Assembly (NCBI GenBank): GCA_002421565.1
Contig: DIKC01000127.1
Coordinates: forward strand, 1-15,360
DNA length: 15,360 nucleotides
Direction: 5' to 3'
Source: Desulfobulbaceae bacterium UBA5628
Lineage (GTDB): Bacteria; Desulfobacterota; Desulfobulbia; Desulfobulbales; Desulfurivibrionaceae
Shown: positions 11,846 to 15,360 of the stretch, in pieces
Layout of the letters: each line of letters opens with the position of its first letter
Numbering within the stretch: the first letter of the stretch is position 1
Program-made: the position numbers and the translations under genes
Notes under the pieces: generated by a model
Database searches by the model: none
What the model was told of the DNA's origin: nothing
What the model saw: only the letters and a program-made list of their open reading frames with translations

Positions 11846-12163
11846 TTATTTGGTGTGGCAGTCGTTGCACTTGGTGGGGCCGTTCTTGCCGTTGTGACCT
11901 TTCTTGTGGCAGTCGAGGCAGGTGGCATGGCCGGTCTTCATGTCCCAGGCGGAGGTGTCCAGTTTGGCCCCGTCCTTGTGGCAGGTGGCGCAATCCATCA
12001 AGTCCTGATGCTTCTTGTGGGCGAACTTCACCGGCTTTTTGCCGTCGGCCTTGATGGTGATCTCGGCCGGGCCGGAATCAGCGGCATTGACAACGCCGGT
12101 GGTGTAAGCCCCGAAGCCGAGGGCCAGGGCAAAGGCGGCGGACAACAGAATGGTCTTTTTCAT
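11846..12163 (-). CDS. PpcA-like periplasmic triheme cytochrome c7
   Basis: 105 residues: a Sec signal peptide (MKKTILLSAAFALALGFGAY, cleavage near VNA at 25-27) and a mature domain of about 78 residues. The heme sites are CATCH (58-62), CLDCH (82-86) and CNDCH (99-103). The order and spacing (VKFAHKKHQ, three CXXCH, NGPTKCNDCHTK at the end) match the PpcA/cytochrome c7 family of Desulfuromonas and Geobacter, which ferries electrons across the periplasm between inner-membrane quinol oxidases and outer-membrane or soluble acceptors. AAGGAGAG seven bases before the ATG supports the start. It is transcribed alone, convergent with the NrfD B unit and divergent from the six-heme cytochrome gene. 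High Lys content is usual for this family. Confidence 0.88.
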   Translation of the reverse strand: MKKTILLSAAFALALGFGAYTTGVVNAADSGPAEITIKADGKKPVKFAHKKHQDLMDCATCHKDGAKLDTSAWDMKTGHATCLDCHKKGHNGKNGPTKCNDCHTK

Positions 12164-12243
12164 GCGTTCTCTCCTTGTAGTGAATTTTATCCGATACGGC
12201 TAACCGATATGGCTTGCCTGCTCTACCGAGCGTAATGCCGCTT

Positions 12244-12273
12244 TTTATACCCGGTTGCGGATTGTCATGTCAA
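12244..12273 (-). promoter_or_regulatory. Sigma-70-type promoter for the PpcA-like cytochrome
   Basis: On the minus strand, a perfect TTGACA (12273-12268), an 18-base spacer and TATAAA (12249-12244). The transcript would start near 12237, leaving a leader of about 74 bases. There is no TGTCAA partner arm as at 3780 and 7599. Confidence 0.6.
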
Positions 12274-12416
12274 GCATCTATTTGCTTCGGAGTTAGGGTA
12301 GAGTGTTTGCCGGCCCCCTTCCGGCCGGAGATTAAAATTATCCGGCGGGTGATAGTTTTTCTTGTTATCATATGGTGTCTTAGCCCGGCCCGCATCCTTC
12401 GCTTTCAGGTGATATT

Positions 12417-13892
12417 TTGCGTCAACCCGCCACCATCTTTCCGACCCTGCTTCAAGGGGTGATCCGCAGCAAGGCGTCCCTGGCCGGAAGCATTATGTTC
12501 GTTGTACTCTTTCCGGTTCTGCTGGTGGTGGTTTTGATCGACCTGGCCGGAGGCGTTGAGAACCCTTACTACGGCCTGCTTCTCTATCTGACCTTGGTCC
12601 CCCTGCTGCTGATCGCCCTGCTGCTGATGGCTGTCGGCCTGTGGAGAGGACGGGCGCACGCCGCTGATCCGCATTTATATAGTTATGAATTTTTTAAGGA
12701 GCAGTTGCTGGTGCCGGAACGCTACCAGCGTCTCCGCCGTTTGTTTCGGTTCGCCGTTTCCCTGGCCGCAGTTTTTTTCTTTGCCCTCGGAGTGGCGGCC
12801 CATACCGGTTATCATTACGCCAATTCGATGGAATTCTGCGGCGTTCTTTGTCATGCGGTAATGGAGCCGGCCTATATTACCCATCAAAACTCCCCCCATT
12901 CGCGGGTACGCTGCGTGGTCTGTCATAACGGCCTGGACGGTGTCGGGGAACATAGTTCGCGGTGGGCCGGGATCAGACATTTTGTCGCCACCATTAACGG
13001 TGTTGCCGGGACATCCGTTAATACTCCCATCCATAGTCTTCAGCCTTCCCGTAAAACCTGCGAGGAGTGTCATCAACCGGATAAATTTCACGGCCATAAG
13101 CTCTATTTTCGGGATACCTTCCTGCCTGACGAAGAGAGCAGTCCAATGCGGATCGCGATGATCATCAAGGTAGGCTCCGGAGGCGATTCCGCGCGCGTGG
13201 CCCAAGGGATCCACTGGCATATCTCGCCAAACCATCAGCTCTCATATCTGTCAACTGATCCGGCCGGAAATCGGGTGGTTCGGGTGCGTCTGGTCGCGCC
13301 CGACGGCCAGGAAACCGTTTATTTTAAAGAAGGGGTTACGCATCCTGTTAACGGTTATGAAAAACAACTGAATGACTGCCTTGATTGCCATGTTCGTCCC
13401 ACCCACGTTCTGCTGTCGTCGGAAGCAGCCATTGACCAGAAAATTTTGATTGGCCTGATTCCGCGCAACCTTCCTTTCAGCAAACGCCAGGCCCTGGCGG
13501 CGATCACCGGCGATTACCGGGACTCGGCCGCCGCCCGTCAGGGGATTGCCAGCCGTTTGCAAGAGTGGTACGCGGAACATTATCCGGAGTTGATCGCCAT
13601 CCGTCCCGATCTCCTGGCCAGGGCGATTGCCGGGGCGCAACAGGCCTATGCGGAAAACGTCTTTCCGGAGAGGCGGCGCGGTTGGGTCAACATTGAGAGA
13701 AGCCACCCTGATTTCGGATGCAATCCAGACCAGGCCGGCTGCTTCCGTTGTCACGACGGTTCATTAAAGAGCGCCGATGGCGGTAAGGTTATTTCCCGCG
13801 CCTGTGATACCTGCCACGTTGTTCTGACCCAATATCAACCGTTGATCGAGGGTGGGGGGGCGGCCATCGAAAGCGAGGGCAAGCGGCCATGA
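12417..13892 (+). CDS. Inner-membrane multiheme cytochrome c, NapC/NirT-like (ImcH-type) quinol dehydrogenase
   Basis: 491 residues with three predicted membrane spans (about 23-42, 54-75, 112-130) followed by a periplasmic heme domain. Heme sites are CGVLCH (141-146, a CX3CH form), CVVCH (166-170), CEECH (215-219), CLDCH (321-325), CFRCH (442-446) and CDTCH (463-467). The SMEFCGVLCHAVMEP block resembles the first heme region of NapC/NirT-family and Geobacter ImcH-like cytochromes, which take electrons from menaquinol and pass them to periplasmic cytochromes such as the PpcA-like protein encoded just upstream. The TTG at 12417 is preceded by AGGTGAT five bases away; an in-frame stop at 12381 rules out a much longer form. 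It overlaps the histidine kinase gene by four bases, so the two are translationally coupled. The ImcH relationship is a resemblance, not proven. Confidence 0.8.
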   Translation: MRQPATIFPTLLQGVIRSKASLAGSIMFVVLFPVLLVVVLIDLAGGVENPYYGLLLYLTLVPLLLIALLLMAVGLWRGRAHAADPHLYSYEFFKEQLLVPERYQRLRRLFRFAVSLAAVFFFALGVAAHTGYHYANSMEFCGVLCHAVMEPAYITHQNSPHSRVRCVVCHNGLDGVGEHSSRWAGIRHFVATINGVAGTSVNTPIHSLQPSRKTCEECHQPDKFHGHKLYFRDTFLPDEESSPMRIAMIIKVGSGGDSARVAQGIHWHISPNHQLSYLSTDPAGNRVVRVRLVAPDGQETVYFKEGVTHPVNGYEKQLNDCLDCHVRPTHVLLSSEAAIDQKILIGLIPRNLPFSKRQALAAITGDYRDSAAARQGIASRLQEWYAEHYPELIAIRPDLLARAIAGAQQAYAENVFPERRRGWVNIERSHPDFGCNPDQAGCFRCHDGSLKSADGGKVISRACDTCHVVLTQYQPLIEGGGAAIESEGKRP

Positions 13893-14698
13893 ATATGCTA
13901 ATCATCCTCTTGCTGGTCGTGTTTATTGTTTTGATTTTTGGTGGGATTTTGTTGTCAATCGAGGTTGCCATGCGGCTCGGACATCGGCTGCTGGAAAAGA
14001 GTCATGATCTGGAACATGAAATCGGAGAACGGCATAGAGCCCAGTTGCGGGCCGAGACCTCCCTGGGTGAAAAGGAGCTACTGCTGCGGGAAATCCATCA
14101 TCGGGTTAAGAATAACATGCAGATTGTCTCCAGTCTCCTGCGTCTGCAATCCCGCCAACAGGATGATCCCGTCACCAAGGCGATCCTTGATGACAGCCGG
14201 AGCCGAATCAGCGCCATGGCCCTGGTCCATGAAAATCTTTATCAGCCGGACAATCTGGCCAAGGTATCCTTGCGGCCCTATATCCAAGAGCTGGCCATGA
14301 ATCTTTTTGCTTCCTACAATATCGAGCCGAGCCGTATCGTTTTGATCACCGATGTGGAACCGATCTCTATTAATATTGAAACCGCCACCCCCTGCGGTTT
14401 GATCATCAACGAACTGGTGACCAACAGCTTGAAATACGCCTTTCCCGGCGACCGGTTGGGGGAGATCAGGATCGACTTTAAACGATTGGCGGACGGCGTT
14501 TCCTTGCAATTGCGGGTGGCGGACAACGGGGTCGGCCTGCCCGCTGACCTGGATGTGCGTCGCGGCAAGAGTCTCGGCCTGCAACTGGTGGTGAATCTGG
14601 TCGAGAATCAATTGCAAGGAGAACTGCTGGTGGAGCGGGGGCAGGGCGTTGCGTTCCTTGTAACTTTTAAGGAAATCGGCTATGAAAAGAGAATCTAA
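13889..14698 (+). CDS. Membrane-anchored sensor histidine kinase (HisKA_2 type)
   Basis: 269 residues. One N-terminal membrane span (about 3-27) with almost no periplasmic part, then a short coiled linker, then a HisKA_2 dimerisation domain, LREIHHRVKNNMQIVSSLLR, with the likely phospho-acceptor His71. The ATPase domain has the N box NELVTNSLKYAF, G1 DNGVGLP and a compact G2, GKSLGLQLV. No PAS, GAF or other sensor domain is present, so the signal probably arrives through the membrane span or a partner protein. The ATG overlaps the TGA of the six-heme cytochrome (ATGA), which suggests that the cytochrome itself could feed redox state to the kinase. The response regulator follows after 38 bases. 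Confidence 0.88.
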   Translation: MNMLIILLLVVFIVLIFGGILLSIEVAMRLGHRLLEKSHDLEHEIGERHRAQLRAETSLGEKELLLREIHHRVKNNMQIVSSLLRLQSRQQDDPVTKAILDDSRSRISAMALVHENLYQPDNLAKVSLRPYIQELAMNLFASYNIEPSRIVLITDVEPISINIETATPCGLIINELVTNSLKYAFPGDRLGEIRIDFKRLADGVSLQLRVADNGVGLPADLDVRRGKSLGLQLVVNLVENQLQGELLVERGQGVAFLVTFKEIGYEKRI

Positions 14699-14736
14699 GC
14701 CCGACCGTGACGTGACAGCGACAGCGAGGTGAGGGG

Positions 14737-15117
14737 ATGAGCAGAGCAAAAATCCTGGTGGTTGAGGACGAATGGATCATCGCCAACGATATCAAGGACA
14801 GTCTGATTGAGTTGGATTACCGGGTGACCGCCATCGCCTCCTCGGGCGAGGATGCCCTGGCCAGGGTGGAGGAAGATCCGCCCGATCTGGTGCTGATGGA
14901 TATTGTGCTGAAAGGCGCGATGAACGGCATTGAAACGGCGCGGGCAATCCGCGCCCGGCGCGACATTCCGGTGATCTATCTCACCGCCTACGACAATCAG
15001 TTTCTGGTCGATCAGGCCAAGCAGACCGAAAATTTCGGTTATCTGCTCAAGCCTTTCAAGGACCGGGAGCTGCACATCGCCATCGACATGGCCCTCCACC
15101 GCAAACAACACCGTTAA
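14737..15117 (+). CDS. Single-domain response regulator (CheY-like receiver)
   Basis: 126 residues that make up a receiver domain and nothing else. The acidic pair is Glu10/Asp11 (VVEDEW), the phospho-acceptor is Asp55 (LVLMDIVLKG), the switch Thr is at 83 (YLTAYDN) and the conserved Lys at 105 (LLKPFKD). GAGGTGAGGGG lies just before the ATG. It is the natural partner of the kinase at 13889, but with no DNA-binding or enzymatic output domain it must act by protein contact or as a phosphate relay. The MDIVLKG...NGIETA segment is common in receivers paired with HisKA_2 kinases. Confidence 0.9.
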   Translation: MSRAKILVVEDEWIIANDIKDSLIELDYRVTAIASSGEDALARVEEDPPDLVLMDIVLKGAMNGIETARAIRARRDIPVIYLTAYDNQFLVDQAKQTENFGYLLKPFKDRELHIAIDMALHRKQHR

Positions 15118-15136
15118 GTAGCGGGAAATAAGTGGT

Positions 15137-15161
15137 GGGGACGGATTTAAAATCTGTCCCC
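15137..15161. repeat. 25-base near-perfect palindrome (dispersed-repeat type)
   Basis: GGGGACGGATTT (15137-15148), a central A, then AAATCTGTCCCC (15150-15161); the arms differ by one G-T wobble. Sequences of the form GGGGACAGATTT recur as dispersed repeats in many environmental genomes, often near REP-type (Y1) transposases, from general knowledge; no transposase gene is present here. It sits between converging genes and could also slow transcription. Confidence 0.6.
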
Positions 15162-15187
15162 GATAGTCCCCGCTTACGCCGGAAGTA

Positions 15188-15360
15188 TTACCCCCCGTAG
15201 CTGTGGAGGCCGGAGAGGAGGAAGTTGACTCCGTAGTAGGTGAAGACCACCGCCAGGAAGCCGAGGATAGCCAGCCAGGCGATCCGCTTGCCGCCCCAGC
15301 CTCTGGTAAAGCGGGCATGGAGGGTAGCGGCGTAGAGGAACCAGGTGATCAGCGACCAGG
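15188..15360 (-). CDS. Cytochrome c biogenesis protein, CcsA/ResC family, C-terminal part, cut by window edge
   Basis: The last 56 residues are visible, running from the right edge to a TAA at 15190-15188. They read [21 protein letters not shown], then a membrane span and [18 protein letters not shown]. The FTYxGVNFLLxGLHSY ending is characteristic of the CcsA/ResC (system II) heme-handling proteins, which together with ResB/Ccs1 deliver and attach heme to CXXCH sites on the periplasmic side. This fits a locus with three multiheme cytochromes. The N-terminus, the WWD motif and any operon partner lie outside the window. Confidence 0.8.
   Translation of the reverse strand, partial: WSLITWFLYAATLHARFTRGWGGKRIAWLAILGFLAVVFTYYGVNFLLSGLHSYGG

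Noticed and set aside
1..15360. CRISPR arrays, tRNA, rRNA, insertion sequences and phage genes
   Set aside because: No regularly spaced direct repeats, no cloverleaf or rRNA-like sequence recognised by eye, and no transposase or integrase product. A tRNA scan was not possible, so absence is by inspection only.

Overview
The window looks like chromosomal DNA of a respiratory, cytochrome-rich anaerobe of the Desulfobacterota, most likely near the Desulfuromonas/Geobacter group. The main clues are a PpcA-like periplasmic triheme cytochrome c7, a second triheme cytochrome, an inner-membrane multiheme quinol-dehydrogenase-type cytochrome, NrfD-type membrane subunits, a sigma-54 activator with a sigma-54 promoter, and the end of a cytochrome c maturation gene. 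This placement is inferred from gene content; no taxonomic marker gene is present.

Layout. (1) Positions 1-3.5 kb hold housekeeping genes: the 5' part of pabB (minus), a CBS-ACT protein (plus) and, convergent to it, a class A penicillin-binding protein (minus). (2) Positions 3.5-11.8 kb are an electron-transfer locus built of three plus-strand transcription units with one minus-strand regulator in the middle. Unit one has a long structured leader, a 35-residue membrane peptide, NrfD-like protein A and MerR-like regulator A. A PAS/AAA+/Fis sigma-54 activator lies on the minus strand. Unit two encodes a Tat-exported protein with four [4Fe-4S] sites and a triheme cytochrome c, and ends at a strong terminator. 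Unit three starts from a near-consensus sigma-54 promoter and encodes NrfD-like protein B, MerR-like regulator B and a small membrane protein, then a terminator. (3) Positions 11.8-15.1 kb hold the PpcA-like cytochrome (minus), then a six-heme membrane cytochrome overlapping a histidine kinase gene, followed by a single-domain response regulator. (4) The window ends in the C-terminus of a CcsA/ResC-type cytochrome c biogenesis protein (minus).

A reasonable working model is that quinol is oxidised or reduced at NrfD A or B, electrons pass through the shared four-cluster protein and triheme cytochrome, and the periplasmic PpcA-like cytochrome connects this with the six-heme membrane cytochrome. 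Two paralogous NrfD-MerR modules around one FeS/cytochrome pair suggest that the membrane subunit may be swapped according to conditions.

The regulation looks unusual. The promoters of units one and two both carry the dyad TTGACA-N7/8-TGTCAA. Both NrfD units have upstream 19-bp palindromes of the form TGGGCG-N7-CGCCCA and share an 11-base element, AAAGGAGGTGA, inside long folded leaders. Both MerR-like proteins share a CX5CX7C cysteine pattern that could sense redox state or metal.
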